A stretch of DNA of 64,000 nucleotides, taken from NCBI RefSeq assembly GCF_027924605.1, contig NZ_AP027042.1, positions 659,524-723,523 of the forward strand, written 5' to 3'. The translations under genes and the position numbers were made by a program. Under the pieces are notes generated by a model. The model searched no databases and was not told the DNA's origin. It saw only the letters and a program-made list of their open reading frames with translations. Position 1 is the stretch's first letter, and each line of letters opens with the position of its first letter. Of the stretch, positions 47,595-56,026 are shown one piece after another. This stretch comes from Dyella sp. GSA-30. Its GTDB lineage: Bacteria; Pseudomonadota; Gammaproteobacteria; Xanthomonadales; Rhodanobacteraceae.

Positions 47595-48820
47595 GTGATT
47601 TCCTTGCGGATTTGTTGCGCCTTCGCTTCCAGGCGAGCGACGACCGCGCGATGCACTTCGTCTGGGCCGTCCGCCAGACGCAGTACGCGCGCATAGGTGT
47701 ACAGCCGCGCCAGCGGAAAGTCGTCCGACAGGCCGGCACCGCCGTGGATCTGGATCGCCGCATCGGCGGCCTGCTGCGCGACCATCGGTACAACGACCTT
47801 GATTTGCGAAATCAGGCTGAGCGCGGCCTTGCTGCCTTGCGTGTCCAGCGTCCAGGCGGTTTTCAGCGTCAGCAGGCGCGCCTGCTCGATCGCCATGCGC
47901 AGGTTGGCCACAATGTCGGCATTGCCGCCAAGTTGCAGCAGCGGCTTGCCGAAGGCGACGCGAGTGGTGGCGCGCTCAACCAGGAGCGACAGAGCACGTT
48001 CGGCCGCACCCAGCGCGCGCATGCAGTGGTGCACGCGTCCGGGACCCAGGCGGCCCTGTGCAATCTCGAAGCCGGCGCCCGGCGCGAGAATCACATGATC
48101 CAGCGGCAGGCGCACATGATCGAAGCTCATCTCGCCGTGACCGGAGGGTTCGTCGACGTCATGAAATACCGGCAGCATGCGTTCGATGCGCACACCCGGA
48201 TGGTCGAGCGGACAGATCACCATGCTATGGCGGCGATGCGGCTCGGCGTTCGCATCGCTCAGGCCCATGAAGATCACGAAGCGGCAATGCGGATGCCCGG
48301 CGCCGGTGGTCCACCACTTGCGCCCATCGAGCACGACCTCGTTGCCTTCGACGCGCGCGGTGGCCTGCATGTTCGTTGCATCGGACGAGGCGACGTCCGG
48401 CTCGGTCATGGCGAAGCCGGAACGAATCTCGCCGCTCAGCAAGGGCGCCAGCCAGCGCTCGCGCTGCATCGGCGAACCGTAGCGATGCAGTACTTCCATG
48501 TTGCCGCTATCGGGCGCAGCGCAATTGAAGACCTCCGGCGCGATAAACGAGTGCCCCATGATTTCGGCCAGCGAGGCGTACTCGACGTGGCTCAGGCCCT
48601 GCCCGTCCTTGGCGTCGGGAAGAAACAGGTTCCACAGGCCTGCCGCACGGGCGCGGGCTTTCAGCGCCTCCATCACCGGCGGCTGGCGCCATTGCCGGTG
48701 ATCGGTACCACCGATCAGTTGCTCGCGATACACCGGCTCGGCCGGCAGGACTTCGTCCTGCATAAAGCGGCTTAGACGTTCGGTAAGCGCCTGGGTGCGC
48801 TCGGAAGGGGCGAAATCCAC
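47591..48820 (-). CDS. Acyl-CoA dehydrogenase, ACAD10/11-like
   Basis: A 409-residue flavoenzyme. Features in order: GFAMTEPDVASSDATNMQA (flavin and substrate region), DGRKWWTTGAGHPHCRFVIF, FDHVRLPLDHVI, GPGRVHHCMRALGAAERALS, the FAD-binding QIHGGAGLSDDFPLARLYTY, and a C-terminal ADGPDEVHRAVVARLE. The GPGRxHHCMR stretch is that of ACAD10/11-type dehydrogenases. It is the first gene of a six-gene operon whose second gene is an APH-fold kinase, the combination known for 4-hydroxyacyl-CoA breakdown. GGAGAC precedes the ATG at 48820. Confidence 0.92.
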   Translation of the reverse strand: MDFAPSERTQALTERLSRFMQDEVLPAEPVYREQLIGGTDHRQWRQPPVMEALKARARAAGLWNLFLPDAKDGQGLSHVEYASLAEIMGHSFIAPEVFNCAAPDSGNMEVLHRYGSPMQRERWLAPLLSGEIRSGFAMTEPDVASSDATNMQATARVEGNEVVLDGRKWWTTGAGHPHCRFVIFMGLSDANAEPHRRHSMVICPLDHPGVRIERMLPVFHDVDEPSGHGEMSFDHVRLPLDHVILAPGAGFEIAQGRLGPGRVHHCMRALGAAERALSLLVERATTRVAFGKPLLQLGGNADIVANLRMAIEQARLLTLKTAWTLDTQGSKAALSLISQIKVVVPMVAQQAADAAIQIHGGAGLSDDFPLARLYTYARVLRLADGPDEVHRAVVARLEAKAQQIRKEIT

Positions 48821-48959
48821 GGGAGTCTCCTTGGAATGCGTTGCAGAGTACGCCCGGGTCAGCCAATAATTGAAATGAATATGCTTTATGGCTGGTTATT
48901 AATTTTATGAATGGATGCCATGGAGTGACTTCCAGAAATAACAAATAACCCTCCCTACT

Positions 48960-49086
48960 CGTCATCCCGGCGCAGGCCGGGACCCAGTGGCTTCGTTTTC
49001 TGGTTTTAGCCAGAGCGCAGATGTTTGTTGGTTCTCGCGATAACCGATCACAAAGTCACTGGATCCCGGCCTGCGCCGGGATGGCG
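48960..49086. repeat. Dispersed repeat family B, copy 2
   Basis: CGTCATCCCGGCGCAGGCCG at the left end is mirrored by CGGCCTGCGCCGGGATGGCG at the right. The middle (GGTTCTCGCGATAACCGATC) is inverted relative to the middle of copies 1 and 3, so the element has flipped internally or is in opposite orientation. It lies between the acyl-CoA dehydrogenase start and the divergent LysR, so it is inside the shared promoter region. Confidence 0.8.
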
Positions 49087-49159
49087 GTGGGAAGGATTGA
49101 GGTTGTTTCGGGTCGCTCTCACAGAAAGCTCTTTATCGGAGCCCTTCAAGGCCAACCCC

Positions 49160-50080
49160 ATGGAACGCGACACCCGCATCGACCTCAATCTGTTCCGCGT
49201 GCTCGACGCGATCTACACCCATGGCGGGGTCAGCGCGGCGGCACGCGCGCTGCATCTGACGCAGCCGGCGGTGACGCATGCACTGGGGCGCTTGCGCGAC
49301 CATCTCGACGATCCGCTGTTCGTGCGCCAGGGTAATCGCGTGGTCCCGACCGAGAAAGTGCGAGCAATGATGCCGTCGGTGCAGTGGCATCTCAAAGCCC
49401 TGCTGGCGAGCACGCATACGCAGCCAAGTTTCGAACCGGCGCGACTGGCGATGGAGTTTGTGGTCGGTTTTCGCGACATTCTCGAATCGACCGCCCTGCC
49501 CGGCCTGATGGCGCGTATCGAGAGCGAAGCGCCCGGTGTGCGCATCGTCAGTCGCCGTGTCGCTGCCGACGACGTGGAACGTGAGTTGGCCACCGGTACG
49601 CTGGACCTGGCCGTCGACCGACCGCTGCGCGCAGGCCCCGCTATTGCGCGCCAGCATCTGCTGGACGAGTCGCTCGCGGTGGTGATGCGTCGCAAGCATC
49701 CGCTAAGCGCGTTGCTGCGCCGTTCCGACTACCTAGCCGCCGAGCACATCACCGTCTCGCCACTGGGCGAATCGAACGCGCTCGATACCTTGCTCGGACA
49801 GAACGGCATGTTTCGACAGGTCCGGCTGGTCTGCCAGCACTATTTCTCCGCCTGCCAGATCGTTGCGGGCAGCGATCTGCTACTGACCCTGCCGCAATCC
49901 TATGCGGCGCACGTCGCCAGCCTGCTGCCGATCGCCATTCATCCGCTGCCGATCCGGCTCAAGACCTTTCCGATTCTTGCCTACTGGCACAGTTCGAAAG
50001 ACAACGACCCCGCACATGCCTGGTTTCGCGAGCAAATGACCACGGCCATTGCGCAGGCGCTGGGACCGCACGGCTCCTGA
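49160..50080 (+). CDS. LysR-family transcriptional regulator
   Basis: A 306-residue LysR protein: HTH LFRVLDAIYTHGGVSAAARA, LHLTQPAVTHALGRLRDHLD, DPLFVRQGNRVVPTEKV (NodD/SyrM-type DPLFVR), then the ligand-binding domain to TTAIAQALGPHGS. The ATG at 49160 gives MERDTRIDLNLFRVLDAIYT, typical of the subgroup; the longer frame from 49025 is repeat sequence. It is divergent from the acyl-CoA dehydrogenase operon, which it probably controls in response to a pathway intermediate. Confidence 0.92.
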   Translation: MERDTRIDLNLFRVLDAIYTHGGVSAAARALHLTQPAVTHALGRLRDHLDDPLFVRQGNRVVPTEKVRAMMPSVQWHLKALLASTHTQPSFEPARLAMEFVVGFRDILESTALPGLMARIESEAPGVRIVSRRVAADDVERELATGTLDLAVDRPLRAGPAIARQHLLDESLAVVMRRKHPLSALLRRSDYLAAEHITVSPLGESNALDTLLGQNGMFRQVRLVCQHYFSACQIVAGSDLLLTLPQSYAAHVASLLPIAIHPLPIRLKTFPILAYWHSSKDNDPAHAWFREQMTTAIAQALGPHGS

Positions 50081-50083
50081 CGA

Positions 50084-50464
50084 TCAGGCGATCTTGGGTT
50101 TTGCAGCCGACTTGCGCTTGCTCGCGCATGCCTGCTCGGTCATCTGTACGGCATGCGCATTCATGATCGCGCCGATCAACCCCGGAAAACGTTGCTCGAT
50201 TTCCTTGCAGCGCGTGGTGTTATGCATTTCCACGCCGTGGCGTTCGCTACGGATCAGCCCGGCTTCGCGCAAGGCGCGAAAATGCTGGGATAACGTGGAC
50301 TTGGGAATCGTCTTGTCGCTGACCTGCGAGAAGTTCGTGCAGTTGAAGGCACAGCCGGCGTTGGCCATCTGCGCATAGATCGCCACACGCACGGGATCGG
50401 ACAGCACGTGAAGGATGCCCTCCACGGTGATGTCTTCGATCGATGGATGGATCAGCGGTCTCAT
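50084..50464 (-). CDS. ArsR-family HTH repressor
   Basis: A 126-residue winged-helix protein: ILHVLSDPVRVAIYAQMANA, then the recognition helix IPKSTLSQHFRALREAGLIR and wing SERHGVEMHN. Cys38 and Cys42 (AGCAFNC) lie near the DNA-binding core and could form a thiol switch or metal site; this is inference. The C-terminus is Lys-rich (SKRKSAAKPKIA). It is divergent from an SDR gene, with an inverted repeat across the likely promoter, so it probably represses both. It is convergent with the LysR gene, 3 bases apart. Confidence 0.9.
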   Translation of the reverse strand: MRPLIHPSIEDITVEGILHVLSDPVRVAIYAQMANAGCAFNCTNFSQVSDKTIPKSTLSQHFRALREAGLIRSERHGVEMHNTTRCKEIEQRFPGLIGAIMNAHAVQMTEQACASKRKSAAKPKIA

Positions 50465-50483
50465 GCGGTCATTTTAGCCCCCC

Positions 50484-50521
50484 TTGACTCTTAGTTCCAT
50501 AGTTCATATGTTGCGAACTAT
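50484..50521 (+). promoter_or_regulatory. Promoter with overlapping ArsR operator
   Basis: TTGACT (50484-50489), 17 bases, TATGTT (50507-50512) resembles a sigma-70 promoter for the SDR at 50573. The inverted repeat ATAGTTC-N9-GAACTAT (50499-50521) covers the -10, placing a bound dimer where it would block RNA polymerase. This fits repression by the adjacent ArsR protein. Confidence 0.6.
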
Positions 50522-50572
50522 AGGATTTCTGATCCGCTTCTTTCCGTCCCACCTCCCGTCAAGGAACAGTCC

Positions 50573-51319
50573 ATGAGCAAGCTCGCAGGTAAAGTCGCCG
50601 TCGTCACCGGCGCATCCAAGGGCATTGGCGCCGCCATTGCCAAGTCGCTGGCCGCCGCAGGCGCGTCAGTGGTCGTGAACTACGCTTCCAGCAAGGCCGG
50701 CGCCGATACCGTCGTCGAGGCCATCACCGCCGCCGGCGGCAAGGCCGTAGCCGTCAAGGGCGACGTGTCCAAGGCAGCCGACGCACAGGGTCTGATCGAC
50801 GCCGCGGTCAAGCAGTTCGGCCGGCTCGATATCCTGGTGAACAACTCGGGCGTGTACGAATTCGCCCCGCTGGAAGAGATCACCGAAGACCATTACCACA
50901 AGCAGTTCAACGTCAACGTGCTCGGCCTGCTGCTGACCACGCAGGCGGCCGCCAAGCACATGACCGAAGGCGGCAGCGTGATCAACATCGGCTCGCTGGT
51001 CAGCCGCCTGTTCCCGGTGGGAAGCGCCGTCTATACCGCCACCAAGGGCGCGGTCGACGCCATCACCGGCGTACTGGCACAGGAACTGGGCCCGCGCAGC
51101 ATCCGCGTCAATGCGCTGAACCCCGGCATGGTCGAGACCGAGGGCACCCACGCTGCCGGTTTCATCGGCTCGGACTTCAACACGCACGCCGTGTCGCAGA
51201 CCCCGCTGGGTCGCATCGGCCAGCCCGATGACATCGCCTCGATCGCCGTCTTCCTGGCTTCGAGCGATTCGTTCTGGCTGACCGGCGAAAAGCTGTATGC
51301 CGGCGGTGGCATGCGCTAA
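50573..51319 (+). CDS. Short-chain dehydrogenase, FabG-like
   Basis: A 248-residue classical SDR: VVTGASKGIGAAIAKSLAAA, NNSGVYEFAPLEEI, INIGSLVSRLFPVGSAVYTA with Tyr and Lys in YTATKGAVD, and the C-terminal LTGEKLYAGGGMR. NYASSKAGAD after strand two favours NADP. The family reduces small carbonyl compounds. AAGGAAC precedes the start. It is under an ArsR-type repressor encoded divergently, a common arrangement for inducible reductases of electrophile response. A perfect hairpin follows the stop. Confidence 0.92.
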   Translation: MSKLAGKVAVVTGASKGIGAAIAKSLAAAGASVVVNYASSKAGADTVVEAITAAGGKAVAVKGDVSKAADAQGLIDAAVKQFGRLDILVNNSGVYEFAPLEEITEDHYHKQFNVNVLGLLLTTQAAAKHMTEGGSVINIGSLVSRLFPVGSAVYTATKGAVDAITGVLAQELGPRSIRVNALNPGMVETEGTHAAGFIGSDFNTHAVSQTPLGRIGQPDDIASIAVFLASSDSFWLTGEKLYAGGGMR

Positions 51320-51333
51320 TTCGTAGAGCGACA

Positions 51334-51363
51334 ACATCCGGCTGCGCTCCCGCAGCCGGATGT
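51334..51363. terminator. Perfect 13-bp hairpin after the SDR
   Basis: ACATCCGGCTGCG (51334-51346) and CGCAGCCGGATGT (51351-51363) pair perfectly with a CTCC loop, 14 bases after the stop. The T tract is weak (ACGATAGG follows). It is probably a terminator or a stabiliser of the SDR message. Confidence 0.65.
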
Positions 51364-51416
51364 ACGATAGGGCCTCGTTGTTCCCTCATTCACCGATGCA
51401 CATCGAGGAAGCCGTC

Positions 51417-51848
51417 ATGTCGCGTTATCTTCGTGTCACATCTATCGCCGTCGTTTTTGCCGGGCTGATCTTCAGCCTGCCTGGCTTTGCCCAGGACGCC
51501 GCGAAAACCGATGGCCCCCAACCCAAACGCAGCATTCTTGATCGCCATGATCAGAGCGGCGTGCCCGGCAAGGAGATCGTGATCGGTACGGCGGAGCTGC
51601 CTGCCGGGACGGTGATTGGCTGGCACACCCATGATGGCGACGAATCGGGCTACGTCCTCAAGGGCGATCTGGTGTTGAAGACACAAGGCAAGCCTGACCA
51701 AGTGCTCAAGGCCGGCGATCATTTCTTCAATCCGCGTGGCGCCGTGCATAGCCTGGCCGCTGCGCCTGGGAGCCAGGGCGGCACTGCGGTGTCGACCTGG
51801 ATCATCGACAAGGGCAAGCCGATCGCCGAACCGGTGAAGCAGCCCTGA
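51417..51848 (+). CDS. Exported cupin-domain protein
   Basis: A 143-residue protein with a signal peptide (MSRYLRVTSIAVVFAGLIFS, cleaved after GFAQ). The cupin core has motif 1 PAGTVIGWHTHDGDESGYVL (two His and a Glu as metal ligands) and motif 2 LKAGDHFFNPRGAVHSL (His). It probably binds a metal and acts in the periplasm; the substrate is unknown. It follows the SDR after 97 bases and a hairpin, so it is likely transcribed on its own. AGGAAGCC precedes the ATG at 51417. Confidence 0.87.
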   Translation: MSRYLRVTSIAVVFAGLIFSLPGFAQDAAKTDGPQPKRSILDRHDQSGVPGKEIVIGTAELPAGTVIGWHTHDGDESGYVLKGDLVLKTQGKPDQVLKAGDHFFNPRGAVHSLAAAPGSQGGTAVSTWIIDKGKPIAEPVKQP

Positions 51849-51912
51849 CCTGGGGCTTGGGTGGCGGCAGCGGATAAGATCGGCGCACCGCCTCCTATCT
51901 GCAGGACGAGTC

Positions 51913-52443
51913 ATGCCGATCGCACGCTTGCGCCACACCGTTTACCTGTTTGTCCTGACTGCGAGCCTGTTCGGCGCGTCGTTGCACGCCCAAGAGGCGG
52001 TTGCTGTTTCTGACAAGACGATCAGTGTCGTTGTCGATGGAAAAACAACGACGTTGGATCACGCGGCCTTCGCCGGCATGCCACACGTCACCGTCACCGC
52101 AGCGGCGCACAACGATCCACCAAGCCATTGGCAAGGCGTGGCGCTGCAGGATGTAATCGGGCATACCACCCTTCCCACCGGTGAGGCATTGCGCGGGCGC
52201 GCGCTGGCCCGCTTCGTGCGCGTGACCGCGTCGGATGGCTATCAGGTGATTTTCAGCGCCGCCGAGCTCGACCCCGCCTTCGGCGATCTGCGTGTCATTG
52301 TTGCCGACAGCAAGGATGGCCAACCGCTGGGCAAGGACGGCCCCTATCGCCTGATTGTGCCGAACGACAAGCGCCCGGCGCGTTGGGAGCGCAATGTGCG
52401 TTCGATCGAGCTGGTCGATGCGTCGACGCGGCCGGCCAAGTAG
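51913..52443 (+). CDS. Exported sulfite-oxidase-fold (molybdopterin-binding-like) protein
   Basis: A 176-residue protein with a signal peptide (MPIARLRHTVYLFVLTASLF, cleaved after LHAQ). The rest resembles a reduced oxidoreductase molybdopterin-binding domain: SHWQGVALQDVI, FVRVTASDGYQVIFSAAELD, DGPYRLIVPNDKRPARWERN and RSIELVD. The family is small periplasmic proteins of this fold; cofactor binding is uncertain because the conserved Cys ligand is absent. It follows the cupin gene after 64 bases and could be co-transcribed. Confidence 0.75.
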   Translation: MPIARLRHTVYLFVLTASLFGASLHAQEAVAVSDKTISVVVDGKTTTLDHAAFAGMPHVTVTAAAHNDPPSHWQGVALQDVIGHTTLPTGEALRGRALARFVRVTASDGYQVIFSAAELDPAFGDLRVIVADSKDGQPLGKDGPYRLIVPNDKRPARWERNVRSIELVDASTRPAK

Positions 52444-52481
52444 CAAGGCCAACGCAAACTCCCTGGAACCTCAGTTTCCAT

Positions 52482-52608
52482 CGTCATCCCGGCGAAGGCC
52501 GGGACCCAGTGGCTTTGTGATCGGTTATCGCTAGCGCCAACAAGCGTCTGCGTTATCGCGAAAGCCGTAAACCGAAGTCACTGGGTCCCGGCCTTCGCCG
52601 GGATGACG
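52482..52608. repeat. Dispersed repeat family B, copy 3
   Basis: CGTCATCCCGGCGAAGGCCG at the left is mirrored by CGGCCTTCGCCGGGATGACG at the right. The interior (GTGGCTTTGTGATCGGTTAT) matches copy 1. Relative to copies 1 and 2, both arms carry the same paired change (GCGCAGGC to GCGAAGGC), which keeps the stem intact. Confidence 0.8.
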
Positions 52609-53010
52609 AATAGGGGAGGTTTTCAACGAACACCGAAATCGAATTATCTTTCGATCGCAATGGCGAAACAGCAAGAAAATACGCCTCGGCAATGTGAACG
52701 TTTAGCCGTCTAAATTCACAAGCTCGCGCACTGTTTCAACATTGCAACACTTATCTTGCGCATTCGAATTGCCAAAGCCCTAGACGCCGTCGTTGACACC
52801 GGCGCATGATCGTTTGCCCCGACTTCATGTTCGGGTGCTAGGGTGCGTTCGCGAATTTGCATCGACAAATTTGCGCAAGCATAGGGGAAGACCGGCGAGC
52901 ATCGCACACGATCTCGCGCCACTTGGGAGGTGGACTTAGAAAGCACATCGCGTCACACCAAACATCACAGGGGGCCTCGCTTTTTTCATTGGATTTCCAA
53001 GGAGTGAGTC
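52609..53010. other. Leader region of the S53 peptidase gene
   Basis: About 400 bases without a supported gene. It is more AT-rich than its surroundings and should hold the promoter of the peptidase gene. AAGGAGTGAGTC at its end is a good ribosome-binding site for the ATG at 53011. I see no clear operator. Confidence 0.45.
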
Positions 53011-55326
53011 ATGAGAAACGAGCTTGTGATAGCTGTATCGATCGCTGCGGCCCTGGCCGCGTTGCCGGTGATCGGTATGGCACAGACCTCGGCATCGCAG
53101 AACGCCGCGCTTGCCGATATCGATACGTCCGAAGCAGCACGCGTCACGCAGACCGTAGACAGCCGCGCCATCACGGCCGTGGCCAATTCGCATCTAGCCT
53201 TTATCGCCGCAGCGAAGCCCACCGCGGCTGTCGCCGACTCCACCCCGATGAACCATATGCAGCTGGTGCTCAAGCGCAGCGCGAAACGCGCCGCCGCACT
53301 CGATGCATTACTTGCCGCACAGCACGACCCAACCTCCAACAAGTTTCATAAGTGGATCACGCCGCAAGAATTCGGCAGCCGTTTCGGTGCGAACGATGCG
53401 GATATCGCCGCGATCACCTCCTGGCTGACCAGCCAGGGCTTCACTGTCAACGGCGTCTACGCCAACAAGATGCAGATCGACTTCAACGGTACGGCCGGTG
53501 CGGTCAAGCGCGCCTTCCACACGCAGGAAAGCCGGTACACGATCAACAACGAAAGCCACATCGCCAATAGCAGCGACATCAGCGTGCCGACGGCATTGAA
53601 AGACGTGGTGACGGGCGTGGCCGGGCTTAACGATATCCGCCCCAAGGCACAACACGTGCAGGAGAAGCTGGCGCAGTTCAATGCGTCGTCGCAGAAGTTC
53701 AAGGTGAAGGAGCCGGTCACCACAGCCGCCAGCAGGCAGCTCAAGTCGCAAGTCAGCCCGGATGCGGTGACCTTTACCGATGGTTCGCGCGGCTTCTCGC
53801 CGTCGGACCTGGCCAAGATGTACGGCGTGGATACGCTGCACACCGCCGGCACCACAGGCAAAGGCATCACCATCGCGCTGGTCGAAGACGAATCGATGGT
53901 GCCGACCGACTGGGACAACTTTGTCTCGCAGTTCCAGCTGGGCAGCTACGGCGGCACGTTTGCGCAGATCCAGCCGCAGGCAACCGGGTTTACCAACTGC
54001 ATCGATCCGAACATCGCCTTCCCGGGCGAAGACGGCATCGAAACCGTGCTCGATGCGGAATGGTCGACCGCCATGGCACCGGGCGCCAACATCGTGGTGG
54101 CCAGTTGCGACGATTCCAACAGCAGCAACTTCTTCGGCGGCGTATTCACCGCGGCAACCAACCTGATCAACGGCACCTCACGGCCCAACGTGATCAGCGC
54201 CAGCTACGGCTACGGTGAAGGCTTCACCGACACCGCCAGCAAGACGGCGATCGATCTGATGTGGGCACAGGCGGATGCCGAAGGTATCTCGGTGTTCGTT
54301 TCCAGCGGCGACTCGGGCTCCAATCCGAGCTTCAACGGCAGCATCATCAATGGCGTTGGCGTCGATGCCAACGCGTTCGGTACCTCGCCCAATGTCACCG
54401 TCGTCGGTGGCACGGACACGGCCGACGTGCTCGACGGCACCACCAAGAAGTACTTCAACTCCACCTTTACCGCCGACTACGGCTCGGCCAAGTCGTACGT
54501 ACCGGAGATTCCGTGGAACGAATCCTGCGGCAACGACGTCGCGGCGCAATCGCTGGGGCTCGCCAACGGACTGGCTTTCTGCAAGCAGTACCTGACCTAC
54601 GATCCGGAAGGCCTCTATGCCACTTCCGAGGCCGGTAGCGGTGGTCCTTCATCGATCGATGCCAAGCCTGTCTGGCAGCGGCTGGTGAAAGGCGCGGCCA
54701 AGGATCAGTCGCGTGACGTACCGGATGTCTCCCTGTTCGCCGGCTCCTATGGCGGCTATTCCTGGGTGATCATCTGTACCGATGCGTATCCCTGCGTGCC
54801 GAACTTCACTTCGCCGGTGTATCTGGAAGGCGGCACCTCGCTGTCCTCGCCGATGTTCGCGGGTATCCAGGCATTGATCGACCAGGGACTGTCGGACAAG
54901 GGGCTGTCGCCGAACCAGGGCAATGCCGCACCGACGCTCTACGTGCTGGCCGCGCAGGAGTACGGCGGCCCGACCGGTGCCTCACCCGACACCCTGGCCA
55001 AGTGCAGTGCCGACAACGGTACCAAGGGTACGGGCAAGTGCGTGTTCCACAATGTCACGCGCGGCGGCATCTCGACCCAGTGCATCCAGATCCAGGCGTT
55101 CGATCAGGTCACCGACGACTGCTACTTCTACGGTTCGCTGAAGAACTTCGAGGGTTTCTATGGCCCAACCCAGATCGGCTTGACCTCGACCAATCCCAAG
55201 AAGTACAACGCCAACACCGCGGCGTACAACGCGCAGCCGGGCTGGAGCTTCGCGGCGGGCCTGGGTTCGGTCAACGGCTCGAACCTGCTCGCTGCGTGGA
55301 AGAAGTTCGTCAACGCGCCCAAGTAA
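53011..55326 (+). CDS. Secreted S53 (sedolisin/pseudomonalisin) acid protease
   Basis: A 771-residue prepro-protease. The signal peptide (MRNELVIAVSIAAALAALPV, cleaved near GMAQ) is followed by a pro-kumamolisin activation domain (about 60-215, with HKWITPQEFGSRFGANDADI), then the S53 catalytic domain. The catalytic Glu344 and Asp348 sit in GIETVLDAEWS, and Ser610 in EGGTSLSSPMFAG. C-terminal Cys pairs (CSADNGTKGTGKC, TQC...DDC) suggest disulfides. It self-cleaves at acid pH and digests proteins outside the cell. The gene stands alone, ending in a strong terminator. Length is normal for Xanthomonad members. Confidence 0.93.
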   Translation: MRNELVIAVSIAAALAALPVIGMAQTSASQNAALADIDTSEAARVTQTVDSRAITAVANSHLAFIAAAKPTAAVADSTPMNHMQLVLKRSAKRAAALDALLAAQHDPTSNKFHKWITPQEFGSRFGANDADIAAITSWLTSQGFTVNGVYANKMQIDFNGTAGAVKRAFHTQESRYTINNESHIANSSDISVPTALKDVVTGVAGLNDIRPKAQHVQEKLAQFNASSQKFKVKEPVTTAASRQLKSQVSPDAVTFTDGSRGFSPSDLAKMYGVDTLHTAGTTGKGITIALVEDESMVPTDWDNFVSQFQLGSYGGTFAQIQPQATGFTNCIDPNIAFPGEDGIETVLDAEWSTAMAPGANIVVASCDDSNSSNFFGGVFTAATNLINGTSRPNVISASYGYGEGFTDTASKTAIDLMWAQADAEGISVFVSSGDSGSNPSFNGSIINGVGVDANAFGTSPNVTVVGGTDTADVLDGTTKKYFNSTFTADYGSAKSYVPEIPWNESCGNDVAAQSLGLANGLAFCKQYLTYDPEGLYATSEAGSGGPSSIDAKPVWQRLVKGAAKDQSRDVPDVSLFAGSYGGYSWVIICTDAYPCVPNFTSPVYLEGGTSLSSPMFAGIQALIDQGLSDKGLSPNQGNAAPTLYVLAAQEYGGPTGASPDTLAKCSADNGTKGTGKCVFHNVTRGGISTQCIQIQAFDQVTDDCYFYGSLKNFEGFYGPTQIGLTSTNPKKYNANTAAYNAQPGWSFAAGLGSVNGSNLLAAWKKFVNAPK

Positions 55327-55351
55327 GTCAATGTCGGTAACGTGCTCAAGA

Positions 55352-55380
55352 CCCCTGGCAGTGTTCCTGCCAGGGGTTTC
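55352..55380 (+). terminator. Rho-independent terminator of the S53 peptidase gene
   Basis: CCCCTGGCAG (55352-55361) pairs perfectly with CTGCCAGGGG (55367-55376), loop TGTTC, followed by TTTCTTGTTTG. The stem and T-rich tail are classic. It begins 25 bases after the stop codon. Confidence 0.9.
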
Positions 55381-56026
55381 TTGTTTGCGCGTATTGCGAG
55401 ATGCGCATGGCTGGTTAAAACGTTCGTTCGCGATTATCAGAAAAAACAAAACCAGCCCGGAGAACACACGCAGCTTAAAGGCCTTGTCCGGCCTCGCGTT
55501 ACATCGTTTTCATGAGCTGCCAGCGGATGAAAAGGGATGCGACCCAAGTTCGCGAGCTATGAAAAATTTGCGTTGACGCCGCGCCAAGCACAAATCGGGC
55601 CAAATGACCAAAAACAGAGAATTTTTCCAAAAGTCCTCCCTGTCACGTGATCTAGGTATCATTTTCGCCAAGCAACACGCAGGGCAAGGGTTGCTACAGG
55701 GCAAGCGCCTCGACGGCGCGCTTTACAGGCTAGGGGTTTGAAGGGGGCTTTTCAGGGGACGCGCGACGGCGTGTATCAGCAGTAGTCGAACATCGAAACG
55801 AGTTTCAAAACATGCACGCCATGGCGTGCACGGGGAATGCGTGTGTCGCTTCTGCACATTCCTTAAGTCATAACGACCATCGGCTCGATGTTTTCCGCGC
55901 GCATTAGCGCGCGGACGCGTTTTCCCCTGAAAGTTTTTCATCTGCTCAGGCCACACGACCAAGGTGTCGCGCGCGCGCGTACGCCCGTCATTTGTATGCA
56001 CTTAAATTAACAGGACGCGTTGAGCC
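55381..56026. other. Long leader/intergenic region before the giant adhesin gene
   Basis: About 650 bases without a supported gene. It holds a perfect 18-base palindrome TGCACGCCATGGCGTGCA (55813-55830) and a hairpin CCGCGCGC-ATTA-GCGCGCGG (55895-55914). Composition drops to AT-rich near 55420-55470 and again around 55600. It probably includes the adhesin promoter and a structured 5' leader. I compared it with the c-di-GMP riboswitch pattern and found no match. Confidence 0.5.

Noticed and set aside
55640-55760. c-di-GMP (GEMM) riboswitch suggested by CACGCAGGGCAAGGG
   Set aside because: Only a short stretch resembles the motif; the GAAA tetraloop, the receptor and the GCAAAGCC segment are missing.
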